NCBI GenBank assembly: GCA_947627795.1
Contig: CANQXJ010000005.1
Location: forward strand, 1 to 64,000
Length of the DNA stretch: 64,000 bases
DNA from: an uncultured Clostridia bacterium
GTDB taxonomy: Bacteria; Bacillota; Clostridia; UBA1381
Direction: 5' to 3'
Under the pieces are notes generated by a model. That model was given only the letters and a program-made list of their open reading frames with translations. It was not told the origin of the DNA and searched no databases. How positions within the stretch are numbered: position 1 is the stretch's first letter; each line of letters opens with the position of its first letter. Positions 28,470-36,960 of the stretch are shown one piece after another. Made by a program: the position numbers and the translations under genes.

Positions 28470-28498
28470 ACTATATCATAAAAATAACAAAATGTAAA
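28470..28498 (-). promoter_or_regulatory. Predicted promoter of the structured leader
   Basis: Minus-strand TTTACA (28493-28498), 17 bp, TATAGT (28470-28475) with TGA before the -10. The predicted start, seven bases on, coincides with the foot of the long stem. Confidence 0.6.
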
Positions 28499-28526
28499 GA
28501 AAAAATTATAATCAAACGTAAAAAAA

Positions 28527-28551
28527 CCGACACGGATCATCTCCGTATCGG
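28527..28551 (-). terminator. Intrinsic terminator after thiI
   Basis: Ten-position stem with one mismatch (28527-28536 with 28542-28551), loop of five, followed on the minus strand by TTTTTTT. It closes the long yicC-to-thiI gene run. Confidence 0.85.
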
Positions 28552-28566
28552 CTTAATCAAATCCGT

Positions 28567-29742
28567 TTAATTCGGATAAACCTCGATCATCTCCGTCCCC
28601 GCGAGAGCGGATTCGACCAAATCCTCTATGTTCAGAACACTCTCGGTGCGCTCTATGTTCGCGCGCTTCGGGTTTGTCGTCGGGTGCTTCGGCGTGAATA
28701 CCGTGCAGCAGTCCTCGTATGGCAGAATCGACGTTTCGAATGTGCCAATCGCGCGCGCTCTGTCCATTATTTCGAGCTTGTCCATACCGATAAGCGGCTG
28801 CAAAATCGGCATGTCCACTACCGAGTTTGTCACGTCGAGAGCCGCCAGTGTTTGGCTTGCGACCTGTCCCGCGCTCTCGCCTGTGACAAGAGCCAGCGAT
28901 TTGTTTTTGCGCGCTATTCTCTCGGCTATTCGCATCATAAAGCGGCGCATTATCAGCGTCATATTCTCCTCCGGGCAGTTGTCGCGGATTTGGAGCTGTA
29001 TCTCCGTAAACGGCACGATGTACAGATTTATCTTCGATGTGTACTGCGCCAAAATCGACGCGAGCTCTATTACCTTTTCCTTCGCGCGCTCGCTCGTGTA
29101 CGGGAACGAGAAGAAGTTTACCGCGTCGATCGTTACGCCGCGCTTTGAGATCATATGTCCCGCGACGGGGCTGTCAATTCCGCCCGACAAAAGCAGCGTC
29201 GCCTTCGAGCCCGTGCCTATCGGCATACCGCCCTGACCGGCAATTTTATTCTCCGCACAGTAAACGTACGCCGCGAAATCACGTACCTCTACCTTTACCG
29301 TTACGTCCGGGTTATGAACGTCCACGATTATTTCGGGATACTCGTCGTCGAGGAAGCCGCCGACCTCCATGCATATCTCGGGCGAGCTGAACGGAAACGC
29401 TTTGTCCGAGCGCTTCGCCTCCACCTTGAACCGCTTGCTCGCCGTTAAGTCGTCCTTCAAATACTCGACCGCCGTATTTTTTATAACTTCTATATCCTTT
29501 TCGCACTCGGCGGCGCGCGTGATTGAAACTATGCCGAAAATTTTCGCCATGCGCTCGATCACTACGTCGATTTTGTCCGGCTCGGTCTCAACGTAAACCG
29601 TCGCCTGCGCTATGCGTATATTTATATCCGCTACGTTTTTTACGGCGTTTTTGATATTGTTAAGCAGCACGTTTTCAAATTTCGGACGGTTGCCGCCCTT
29701 TAATATTATCTCGCCGTATTTTGCTAAAATTATTTCCTTCAT
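28567..29742 (-). CDS. thiI: tRNA 4-thiouridine synthase ThiI (no rhodanese domain)
   Basis: Adds sulphur to U8 of tRNA and can take part in thiazole synthesis. The 391 residues comprise a ferredoxin-like N-terminal domain, the THUMP domain (about 60-165) and the PP-loop adenylating domain with SGGIDSP at 186-192. It ends without the C-terminal rhodanese domain of E. coli ThiI, as in Bacillus. There the sulphur is passed directly by a dedicated NifS-type desulfurase, and exactly such a gene lies 19 bp upstream. Start ATG 29742. A strong terminator follows. Confidence 0.95.
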   Translation of the reverse strand: MKEIILAKYGEIILKGGNRPKFENVLLNNIKNAVKNVADINIRIAQATVYVETEPDKIDVVIERMAKIFGIVSITRAAECEKDIEVIKNTAVEYLKDDLTASKRFKVEAKRSDKAFPFSSPEICMEVGGFLDDEYPEIIVDVHNPDVTVKVEVRDFAAYVYCAENKIAGQGGMPIGTGSKATLLLSGGIDSPVAGHMISKRGVTIDAVNFFSFPYTSERAKEKVIELASILAQYTSKINLYIVPFTEIQLQIRDNCPEENMTLIMRRFMMRIAERIARKNKSLALVTGESAGQVASQTLAALDVTNSVVDMPILQPLIGMDKLEIMDRARAIGTFETSILPYEDCCTVFTPKHPTTNPKRANIERTESVLNIEDLVESALAGTEMIEVYPN

Positions 29743-29761
29743 GATTTTAAAATCTCTCCCG

Positions 29762-30886
29762 TTACATATATCGCCTTATATTCGAAACCTCAGCCGCGAA
29801 GATTTCCGCCGCTTCTTCGACTTCGTCCTCCGTTGTGTTTTCGTTAAAGCTTATTCTGACCGCGCCGTTTATCGCTTTTTTGTCAAGCCCCATAGCGGTC
29901 AGAACATGACTCGGCTGCGGCTTGTGGCTCGAGCACGCCGAGCCTGTCGATACGTACACTCCGCGCGCTTCGAGCGAGTGGAGCAGTATTTCCGCTTTGA
30001 TTCCCAAAAACGACACGTTTAAAACGCTGCCCGAATTATTTCCGTTACCGTTTATGAGTATATCGGGCACGGTTTCGGTAAGGCGGGCAATCATTCTTGC
30101 GCGCATATTACTCATGTGCGGACTGTCGATTTTACATTCCGCCGCAGCCGCGCCGAACGCGAGTATACCGCCGACGTTTTCCGTTCCCGGGCGTACCTCG
30201 TTCTGCTGCTCGCCGCCGTACAGGAGCGGTTTTATTTTAGGATCTGACAAATACATCGCGCCTACGCCCTTGAAACCGCCTATTTTGTGCGCGCTTATCG
30301 TCACGATATCCGCTCCCCATTTTTTCACTGGAACGCTTATTTTGCCAAATGACTGAACGCAGTCGCAGTGCAGCAGCGCCCACGGTGATTTCCGCTTTAT
30401 CAGCGGCTTGATTTTATCGACCGGCTGAATCGCGCCCGTTTCGTTGTTCACGTGCATGACGCTCACGAGCGTGGTGTCGGGGCGCAGCGCGTCATTAAGC
30501 TCGTCAAGGCTGATTATTCCGTCCTTGTCGGGCGTGAGCCATGTTACGTCAAAATCCTCAGTTTCGAGCTTTCGAAAAGCTTCGATTACGGACGGATGCT
30601 CGATTTTGGTCGTTATTATGTGACTTCCGAGCCGCATTTTTCCGTAAGCCGCGCCAAAAACAGCCGTATTATTCGCCTCCGTGCCGCCGGAGGTAAAATA
30701 AACCGACCTTTTATCAACGCCGAGTATTTTCGCTATCGTTTCACGGCTGTTATTTATGAGCTTTTCCGCTTCAAGCCCGAGCCCGTGAAGCGACGACGGA
30801 TTGCCGAAGCACTCCGCCGCTTTTATCATCGCGTCAACCGCCGCCTTACACGGCTTGGTCGTCGCGGCATTGTCAAGATATATCAT
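29762..30886 (-). CDS. Cysteine desulfurase, NifS/IscS family
   Basis: PLP enzyme of 374 residues that takes sulphur from cysteine onto an active-site Cys. The opening MIYLDNAATTKP, GTEANN, the PLP-binding Lys201 in SAHKIGG and the persulphide Cys318 in STGSACSSH are all seen. The adjoining thiI lacks a rhodanese domain, so the likely job is supplying sulphur for tRNA 4-thiouridine (NifZ-like role); iron-sulphur assembly is the alternative. Its ATG overlaps the stop of the thiN gene by four bases. Confidence 0.93.
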   Translation of the reverse strand: MIYLDNAATTKPCKAAVDAMIKAAECFGNPSSLHGLGLEAEKLINNSRETIAKILGVDKRSVYFTSGGTEANNTAVFGAAYGKMRLGSHIITTKIEHPSVIEAFRKLETEDFDVTWLTPDKDGIISLDELNDALRPDTTLVSVMHVNNETGAIQPVDKIKPLIKRKSPWALLHCDCVQSFGKISVPVKKWGADIVTISAHKIGGFKGVGAMYLSDPKIKPLLYGGEQQNEVRPGTENVGGILAFGAAAAECKIDSPHMSNMRARMIARLTETVPDILINGNGNNSGSVLNVSFLGIKAEILLHSLEARGVYVSTGSACSSHKPQPSHVLTAMGLDKKAINGAVRISFNENTTEDEVEEAAEIFAAEVSNIRRYM

Positions 30887-31491
30887 ATTTTTCTCACCTT
30901 AATAACAAGCCCTATCCCCTTCTCCGCCGTAATTGTGCACTCATCCGCCGTCATTACGTTGCTTACGCCGCGGCTTTCGCCGAAATACAGCGTTTCTCGT
31001 TTTAGCGGGTATTCAAGTCCTTCCGTCACTATCCCCTCAACATCGCCGCCTATCGGCACTATCGAGAGCGTGTCGCCCGCTTTGCCGGAGATTTTCAGGC
31101 TTTTTTTCAAAATATAAATCTCGTTGTTGTCGTCGATCATCCGCGCGTTTTCACACTGCGTCATAAGCAGTATGTCCGTTATCGTGTGATCGGCTCTGTC
31201 GCCTGTCATCGCGAGCAGGAGTATATCGTCAAAGCCGCGCTCCAGCGCGTATTTTACCGCTATTTCGCCGTCGGTGAAATCCTTTCTTGCCGGGTACTTT
31301 ATTTTCTCCTTGTCCTCCGGCAAGTCGGTTATCGAATCGAAATCACCAATCAGAATATCCGGCTCTATTCCCATTTTAACGGCGTGGTCATAGCCCGCGT
31401 CGGCGCATATGATGTAGTCGTCAGGCTCTATTTTTGAGCGGATATACGCGTGATCGCCGATGTGTCCGCCGCCTATAATTACCGCTCTCAT
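30883..31491 (-). CDS. thiN: Thiamine pyrophosphokinase
   Basis: Transfers pyrophosphate from ATP to thiamine. The 202 residues carry the family features: ADAGYDHAVKMGIEPDILIGDFDSI (substrate and Mg site), KDFTDGEIAVKYAL and the TGDRADHTI motif, then a C-terminal beta-sandwich. It overlaps rpe by four bases and the desulfurase by four. This is the position the gene holds at the end of the prkC cluster in Bacillus. No TPP riboswitch is seen nearby. Confidence 0.94.
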   Translation of the reverse strand: MRAVIIGGGHIGDHAYIRSKIEPDDYIICADAGYDHAVKMGIEPDILIGDFDSITDLPEDKEKIKYPARKDFTDGEIAVKYALERGFDDILLLAMTGDRADHTITDILLMTQCENARMIDDNNEIYILKKSLKISGKAGDTLSIVPIGGDVEGIVTEGLEYPLKRETLYFGESRGVSNVMTADECTITAEKGIGLVIKVRKI

Positions 31492-32141
31492 ACGCCCATC
31501 AGCCTCTTTACAGAACCCGCTATATCGTCATTGAAAACGGCTGTGCCGGCTACGATTACATTCGCGCCCGCGTCGAGAGCATCCTGTATGTTATCCTCCC
31601 TAACGCCGCCGTCAATCTGAATTTTGAAGTCAGGTCCTGTTTTTTCGCGCAGGTACTTTATTTTTTCGTCCATCGCCTTGATGTACTTCTGTCCGCCAAG
31701 TCCCGGATAAACGGTCATAACGAGCACCATGTCGATCTTATCGAGATACGGCTCTACTGCGCTTACGGGAGTGTCGGGCGAAATCGAAATTCCGACGAGT
31801 TTTCCGCGTTTTCTTATCATTTTTATGCAGTTTTCCGCGTCCTTTACCGCCTCGATATGAAACGTTACCCCGTCCGCGCCCGCATCAATGAAGCGGTCTA
31901 TGTATTCCTCGGGGTTGTCTATCATCAGGTGAACGTCAAAAAACAGCTTCGTGTATTTGCGAAGCGTTTCCACCACCGGCACGGCGAAGCTCATATTCGG
32001 CACGAAATGTCCGTCCATAACGTCTATGTGGAGCCACTGCGCGCCCGCGCCTTCGGCTTCCTTCACCTGCTCGGCAAGTATTCCGAAGTCCGCCGCCAGT
32101 ATCGACGGGGACAGTATCATTTGTCTTTTATTTTCTGTCAT
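31488..32141 (-). CDS. rpe: Ribulose-phosphate 3-epimerase
   Basis: TIM-barrel enzyme of the pentose phosphate pathway interconverting ribulose 5-phosphate and xylulose 5-phosphate. The 217 residues include SPSILAADFG, metal-binding His/Asp in WLHIDVMDGHFVPN, HLMIDNPE, VMTVYPGLGGQK and IQIDGGV. The ATG at 32141 is kept although its ribosome site (GGGAAAG in the end of rsgA) is a little distant. The ATG seven codons later has none. It overlaps thiN by four bases. Confidence 0.96.
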   Translation of the reverse strand: MTENKRQMILSPSILAADFGILAEQVKEAEGAGAQWLHIDVMDGHFVPNMSFAVPVVETLRKYTKLFFDVHLMIDNPEEYIDRFIDAGADGVTFHIEAVKDAENCIKMIRKRGKLVGISISPDTPVSAVEPYLDKIDMVLVMTVYPGLGGQKYIKAMDEKIKYLREKTGPDFKIQIDGGVREDNIQDALDAGANVIVAGTAVFNDDIAGSVKRLMGV

Positions 32142-32144
32142 GTT

Positions 32145-33011
32145 CTATTTTCTTTCCCATTCCTTTATAAGTTTTAAGCTGTTGTACAGCTCTTTATAGC
32201 TTTCATATCTCGACGGTGCGAGCTTACCCGTATTGAGCAGCTCCTTCACCGCGCAGTCCGGCTCGTTTATGTGCGAGCATCCTCTGAAACGGCATTTATC
32301 GCCGCAGTCCGCCATTTCGGGGAAGTATTTCCACAGCTCGTCCGCGCGTATTCCCTCGACTTCGAGCGAGCTGAAACCCGGGGTATCGAGCGCCGCGCCG
32401 CCGCATTTTAGGCTCATAAGCTCGACGTGGCGCGTGGTGTGCCTGCCTCGCTGTATTTTTTCGGAAACGCTGCCCGTTTCCATATCCGCGTCGGTGATCA
32501 GGTTCAGAATACTCGATTTTCCCACGCCGCTCAGTCCCGAAAACGCCGCCGTTTTTCCTTGTATATACGGCAAAAGCGAATCCAATCCGCTCTCCTCTAA
32601 GGCGCTTACTTCGACTACGTTATATCCGGCTGTCGAATAAATATCTACCAAATCTTCGCGTCTTTTGATGTCCGATTTATTGATGCAGACTATCGGCTCA
32701 ATTCCGTTTATTTCCGCGTTTACGAGCATCTTGTCGATAAGAAACAGGCTCGGTTCGGGGCTTGCCGCCGCCGCTACCAGCACAAGCGCGTCTATATTCG
32801 CAACGGGCGGTCTTACGAGCGAGTTTTTTCTCGGCAGAATATTCGCAATACTTCCCTTCCCGCCGTTTACATCTATCTCCACGTCGTCGCCTATCATCGG
32901 CGTTATGCCTTCCTTTCGGAAAACGCCGCGTGCCTTGCACTCGTATACGCTGTTATCGGAGGCTTTAACATAGTAAAAGCCTCCGATACCCTTTATTATT
33001 TTTCCAATCAT
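32145..33011 (-). CDS. rsgA: Ribosome small subunit-dependent GTPase A
   Basis: Circularly permuted GTPase that helps late 30S maturation and cycles with PrkC signalling in Firmicutes. The 288 residues run OB fold (1-70), then the permuted motifs G4 (CINKSD), G1 (GLSGVGKSS) and G3 (DTPGFSS), and a zinc motif with three Cys and His (CRFRGCSHINEPDC). The frame is open to 33050, but GAGG before ATG 33011 and the family start support 33011. PrkC lies 16 bp upstream, in the usual order prpC-prkC-rsgA. Confidence 0.96.
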   Translation of the reverse strand: MIGKIIKGIGGFYYVKASDNSVYECKARGVFRKEGITPMIGDDVEIDVNGGKGSIANILPRKNSLVRPPVANIDALVLVAAAASPEPSLFLIDKMLVNAEINGIEPIVCINKSDIKRREDLVDIYSTAGYNVVEVSALEESGLDSLLPYIQGKTAAFSGLSGVGKSSILNLITDADMETGSVSEKIQRGRHTTRHVELMSLKCGGAALDTPGFSSLEVEGIRADELWKYFPEMADCGDKCRFRGCSHINEPDCAVKELLNTGKLAPSRYESYKELYNSLKLIKEWERK

Positions 33012-33027
33012 GTATATCCTCTCAAAA

Positions 33028-35169
33028 TCAGAAATCAACGGTCTGCTCACTGACCTTCGCGCCGTCTATATACGCCTGCACCGTTACGGGGCCGGAATCG
33101 GTGATCGTCGCCGATACAGAGCCTTCATCCTTTGAATGGATACCGCTGTGCACCGTGCGTCCGTTGGCAACTATTTCAACCTCAACCGTATCGTCAGCCG
33201 ATTCGGGAATTCTTACGGTAAAGGTTTTTGTTGTGGCTTCGGAACCGCCGCCTTCATCACCGCCGCCGTTATTCTCCGGTTCGGGCTCGTTATTTTCCGG
33301 TTCTTCCGGCTCAGGCTCGGTATTTGTTTCCGTGTTGGTTTCCGTATTTGTTTCTGTGTTCGTTTCCGTGTTGGTTTCCGTATTTGTTTCCTGCTGAGGC
33401 GGAACATAATCCGGTTCGGGAGCGGGGCCCGCCGACAATACTATGCTTACATATGAGCCTTTCGGCGCCATATTTCCGAAGCTCGGGCTTTGCGATATTA
33501 CGCTGCCCTCCGGCGAATCGGAAACCTTTCTTGTAGGCGTTCCGAGATACAGTCCGTTTTCCGTAAGCGTCTGCTCGGCCTGTTCGCGGCTAAGTCCTAT
33601 AAGGCTCGGCACAGCAACCTCTTGTTCCGTCTGCGGAGCTTGACTTGCCGTTCCCGCTTCGGTCTTGCCCTTGCTGACATGAAGCGTTACTATATCGTCG
33701 CGGTTGAGCTTTGTTCCGGCGATAGGCGTTTGTCTTATAACCTTGCCGGCTTCTACGGTGTCGGAATTTTCCTCAAATATTGCGTACGCAAGACCTTGTT
33801 CAAGTATCATGGTTATAGCTTCCTCAGCCGTCTTGCCTTTTACATCTAACACCGCTATATTACCGCCGGATGAGCCTATCGAAACTACAAGCTTAATCGG
33901 CGTGTCCTTTCTCACTATTTCGCCCGACTGCGGTTCATGAGATATAATACAGTTTTCCGCTATTATATCCGACAGAGAATATTCAACCTCATCCGCGATT
34001 TTCAGTCCCCTCGACTGCGCCTCCACCGCCGCCTGTTCGACCGTCATATTAACGAGATTCGGCACTTCCGCTTCCTGTCTCGCGTTCATGAACAGATATA
34101 CTCCAAGCCCTATAAGCCCTATGACGATAACGGTGGTTATAGCCATAATTGTCGCGGTTCTGTCGGCTTTTTTCTGTTTTTCCGTCTTTTTCTGTATAAC
34201 TTTTTTTCGCGAGGTTCGTCCCGTTCCCTCTCGTATTACCGGCTCGTCCGGTCTTTTCTCATGAGGCTGCTCATCAGCGGCGCCGTCCTCGGTTTCAACA
34301 GGAGCCGGTTCAAGCTTCTCCTGACTTGCCAAAGGCTCGTCGGCGAGTATGCAGTGTAAATCGTCAAGCATTTCCTGGACATTCTGATATCTGTCATTCT
34401 GGCTCTTTGAAATCGCCTTCATCGTGACATATGCCAAATCTGTTGATATATCCATATTTACGCATTTCACGTTTACCGGATCCTTTTCAAGATGCATAAG
34501 CGCGATACTCACGGCGCTGTCGCCGTCAAACGGCACTTTTCCCGCAAGCATCTCATAAAGCACTATACCGAGCGAGTATATATCGCTGCGCTCGTCCGTG
34601 TAACCGCCTCTCGCCTGCTCCGGCGAGATATAATGCACGCTTCCGAGAGCCGTGCCGCCCACAACATTCGTTTCTCCCGCGACAGCCCTCGCTATGCCGA
34701 AGTCCGTAACCTTTAATGTCTTGTCCTTCGTCATCATGATATTCTGCGGCTTTATATCGCGGTGAATTATATTCTGCGCGTGAGCCTCCTGTATACCCTG
34801 ACCTATCTGTATCGCAAAATCGCATGCCTCCTGCCAAGGCAGTATGCCCTTTTCCTTTATATACTGCTTTAAGGTTATTCCGTCCACATACTCCATAACC
34901 ATGTAGTTAAGACCGTTTTCTTCTCCTACATCGTATACGGAAACTATATTATTATGTACAAGGCTTGCTGCCGCCTGCGCCTCGTGTATAAAGTTTTTAA
35001 CAACATTCTCCTCGTCCTCAAGAGAGTCGCGCAGAATTTTAATCGCGACAAATCTGTTTAAAAGCGTGTCCTTTGCTTTATACACGGTCGCCATACCGCC
35101 CGTGCCTATTTTTTCAAGCATTTCATATCTTCCGCCAAGCATCTCGCCGGTTAAATTTTCACTATTCAT
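33028..35169 (-). CDS. prkC: PASTA-domain Ser/Thr protein kinase
   Basis: Membrane kinase sensing cell-wall muropeptides. The 713 residues have a kinase domain (about 14-275) with GTGGMATVY, Lys44 in VAIK, catalytic HRDIKPQN (136-143) and DFG (156-158). A basic linker, one membrane helix (about 343-365) and three PASTA repeats (about 373-580) follow. A long Thr/Asn/Glu repeat then leads to an acidic, Asn/Gly-rich stretch and a last beta domain (about 635-713). The repeat is encoded by 33320-33391. It overlaps prpC by eight bases, and GGGAGGAG lies before the ATG. PrpC is its phosphatase. Confidence 0.96.
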   Translation of the reverse strand: MNSENLTGEMLGGRYEMLEKIGTGGMATVYKAKDTLLNRFVAIKILRDSLEDEENVVKNFIHEAQAAASLVHNNIVSVYDVGEENGLNYMVMEYVDGITLKQYIKEKGILPWQEACDFAIQIGQGIQEAHAQNIIHRDIKPQNIMMTKDKTLKVTDFGIARAVAGETNVVGGTALGSVHYISPEQARGGYTDERSDIYSLGIVLYEMLAGKVPFDGDSAVSIALMHLEKDPVNVKCVNMDISTDLAYVTMKAISKSQNDRYQNVQEMLDDLHCILADEPLASQEKLEPAPVETEDGAADEQPHEKRPDEPVIREGTGRTSRKKVIQKKTEKQKKADRTATIMAITTVIVIGLIGLGVYLFMNARQEAEVPNLVNMTVEQAAVEAQSRGLKIADEVEYSLSDIIAENCIISHEPQSGEIVRKDTPIKLVVSIGSSGGNIAVLDVKGKTAEEAITMILEQGLAYAIFEENSDTVEAGKVIRQTPIAGTKLNRDDIVTLHVSKGKTEAGTASQAPQTEQEVAVPSLIGLSREQAEQTLTENGLYLGTPTRKVSDSPEGSVISQSPSFGNMAPKGSYVSIVLSAGPAPEPDYVPPQQETNTETNTETNTETNTETNTETNTEPEPEEPENNEPEPENNGGGDEGGGSEATTKTFTVRIPESADDTVEVEIVANGRTVHSGIHSKDEGSVSATITDSGPVTVQAYIDGAKVSEQTVDF
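33320..33391. repeat. 24-bp tandem repeat inside prkC
   Basis: Three imperfect copies of a 24-bp unit (two 12-bp halves, gtatttgtttcc and gtgttggtttcc) encode the Thr-Asn-Thr-Glu repeats between the PASTA domains and the last domain. The unit is a multiple of three, so copy changes would keep the frame and alter spacer length. Confidence 0.8.
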
Positions 35170-35902
35170 CGTCTTTTGCTCCTCCCAGTATCGCTATCGT
35201 TATATTATCTCCGCCGCCTCTTTCGTTGGCGAGATCCGCAAGCGCCTGCGCCGCGTCCTGTAAAGTTTCTTTACTGTTTAAATATTCCTTTATTTCTTCA
35301 TCCTCGACGAAATTGGTAAGTCCGTCCGAACAAAGCGCGATTTTTTCTCCGTTATACGGTTTTATTATTATATCTACCTTAACCGTTTCCTCCGCGCCCA
35401 TCGCTCTTGTGATGAAATTCTTTTTCGGATGATGCTTCGCCATCTCCGGAGTGATCTCGCCTCTCGACACCAGCTCCTGAACATATGAATGGTCTTTTGT
35501 AGCCTGCGTAATTTTTTCGCTGTCAATCATATACGCTCTTGAGTCTCCCACATGAGCAATTATAACCTTGCCGCCGTAAATCATAGCGAGAGTAGTGGTA
35601 GTCCCCATACCCATCACCTTGTAATGATTTTTAGCATACTCGAAAATAATGCTGTTGGCGGATATAAAAGACTGCCGTATAACCTCGCCGACCTCAACAT
35701 AGTCAAGCTCCTCGCTGAGATTTTGCGCGAGATAACCGCGGATAATATCCACCGCCATCTCACTGGCTACTTCTCCCGCCTGATGTCCTCCCATTCCGTC
35801 CGCGACGACCGCGTATGGAAACGCAGCGTTTTCACAGACGTAATAGTTGTCCTCATTAATTTTTCTGACCTTGCCGACGTCTGTAACAGCGCCGTATTGC
35901 AT
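35162..35902 (-). CDS. prpC: PP2C-family Ser/Thr phosphatase
   Basis: Metal-dependent phosphatase of 246 residues, partner of PrkC. Family motifs: VGKVRKINEDNYYV, VADGMGGHQAGEVAS (metal-binding Asp and Gly), AHVGDSRAYMI, VTRAMGAEE and CSDGLTNFVED. ATG 35902 with AAGGGGTG upstream is the start. A longer open frame to 35971 would run back over most of the gap to rlmN and lacks support. The gene overlaps prkC by eight bases. Confidence 0.96.
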   Translation of the reverse strand: MQYGAVTDVGKVRKINEDNYYVCENAAFPYAVVADGMGGHQAGEVASEMAVDIIRGYLAQNLSEELDYVEVGEVIRQSFISANSIIFEYAKNHYKVMGMGTTTTLAMIYGGKVIIAHVGDSRAYMIDSEKITQATKDHSYVQELVSRGEITPEMAKHHPKKNFITRAMGAEETVKVDIIIKPYNGEKIALCSDGLTNFVEDEEIKEYLNSKETLQDAAQALADLANERGGGDNITIAILGGAKDDE

Positions 35903-35937
35903 ACCAATCACCCCTTTACTCTGCGCCGGATTAACGC

Positions 35938-36960
35938 CTATTGCAGCAGCTTCTTTCTCAGCTGCCCGCATGAAGCAGAAATATCCGAGCCTAATTCACG
36001 CCTGATTGTGGCGTTTACTCCCAAAGCCTCCAGCCGATTTTTAAATTCGCGTATTTCACTGTCGCTGCCCTTTTCAAAACCGCGCTCCTCCACTTTGTTT
36101 ACGGGGATTAAGTTTACATGAGCGCGCAGCCCTTTTATAAGCCGCGCCAGCTCCTCCGCGTTTTCAGCGCTGTCGTTTACCCCGTGAATCAGCGAATACT
36201 CAAAGCTTACGCGCCTGCCGGTTTTTTCGCCGTACGCCGCGCACGCTTTTATAAGCTCGCCTATTTTATATGAATGGTTTACGGGCATTATCGTATCGCG
36301 TATTTCGTCGTTCGGAGCGTGCAGCGATATGGTCAGCGTTATCGGAAGATTTTCCTCCGCCAGATCGTATATCTTCGGCACGAGCCCGCACGTCGAAAGC
36401 GTAATATGCCTGTAGCCTATATTAAGCCCTTTTTCATGATTTACGTTATGTAAAAATTTTATAACGTTATCGTAATTGTCGAGCGGCTCTCCTATTCCCA
36501 TTATGACGATATTGCTTATCCGCTCGCCTATATCCTTTTGGGCGAATATCACTTGATTGAGTATCTCACCCGCGGTAAGATTTCTGTAAAGTCCGCCTAT
36601 TGTCGAAGCGCAGAAGCGGCAGCCCATGCGGCAGCCAACCTGGCTCGACACGCATATCGAAAGCCCGTGATGATAGCGCATCACGACCGTTTCAATACAG
36701 TTTCCGTCGGGAAGCTCGAACAGGTATTTCACCGTCCCGTCCTTTTCGGAAACGTACTTTTCGCGTATTTTCAGCGTCGAAACACAGCTTATTTCCTCGA
36801 GCTTCGCGCGCGTCGCCTTGGAGATATTAGTCATCTCGTCAAAGCTTTGCGCGCCTCTGTGGAGCCACGAAAACATCTGCTCCGCCCTGAATTTCGGCTC
36901 GCCGTGTTCCTTCAAAAACGCGGCAAGCTCGTCGTATTCAAAATTTTTTAAATCTATCAT
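35938..36960 (-). CDS. rlmN: 23S rRNA (A2503-C2)/tRNA (A37-C2) methyltransferase RlmN
   Basis: Radical-SAM enzyme of 340 residues. The cluster motif is Cys110-x3-Cys114-x2-Cys117. GIGEPLDNYDN binds SAM, and Cys in the C-terminal SASCGQLRKK is the one needed to resolve the intermediate. The N-terminal accessory domain (FEYDELAAFLKEHG) is complete. Its ATG overlaps rsmB by four bases. A methyl-accepting Cys lies in the central barrel. Confidence 0.96.
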   Translation of the reverse strand: MIDLKNFEYDELAAFLKEHGEPKFRAEQMFSWLHRGAQSFDEMTNISKATRAKLEEISCVSTLKIREKYVSEKDGTVKYLFELPDGNCIETVVMRYHHGLSICVSSQVGCRMGCRFCASTIGGLYRNLTAGEILNQVIFAQKDIGERISNIVIMGIGEPLDNYDNVIKFLHNVNHEKGLNIGYRHITLSTCGLVPKIYDLAEENLPITLTISLHAPNDEIRDTIMPVNHSYKIGELIKACAAYGEKTGRRVSFEYSLIHGVNDSAENAEELARLIKGLRAHVNLIPVNKVEERGFEKGSDSEIREFKNRLEALGVNATIRRELGSDISASCGQLRKKLLQ

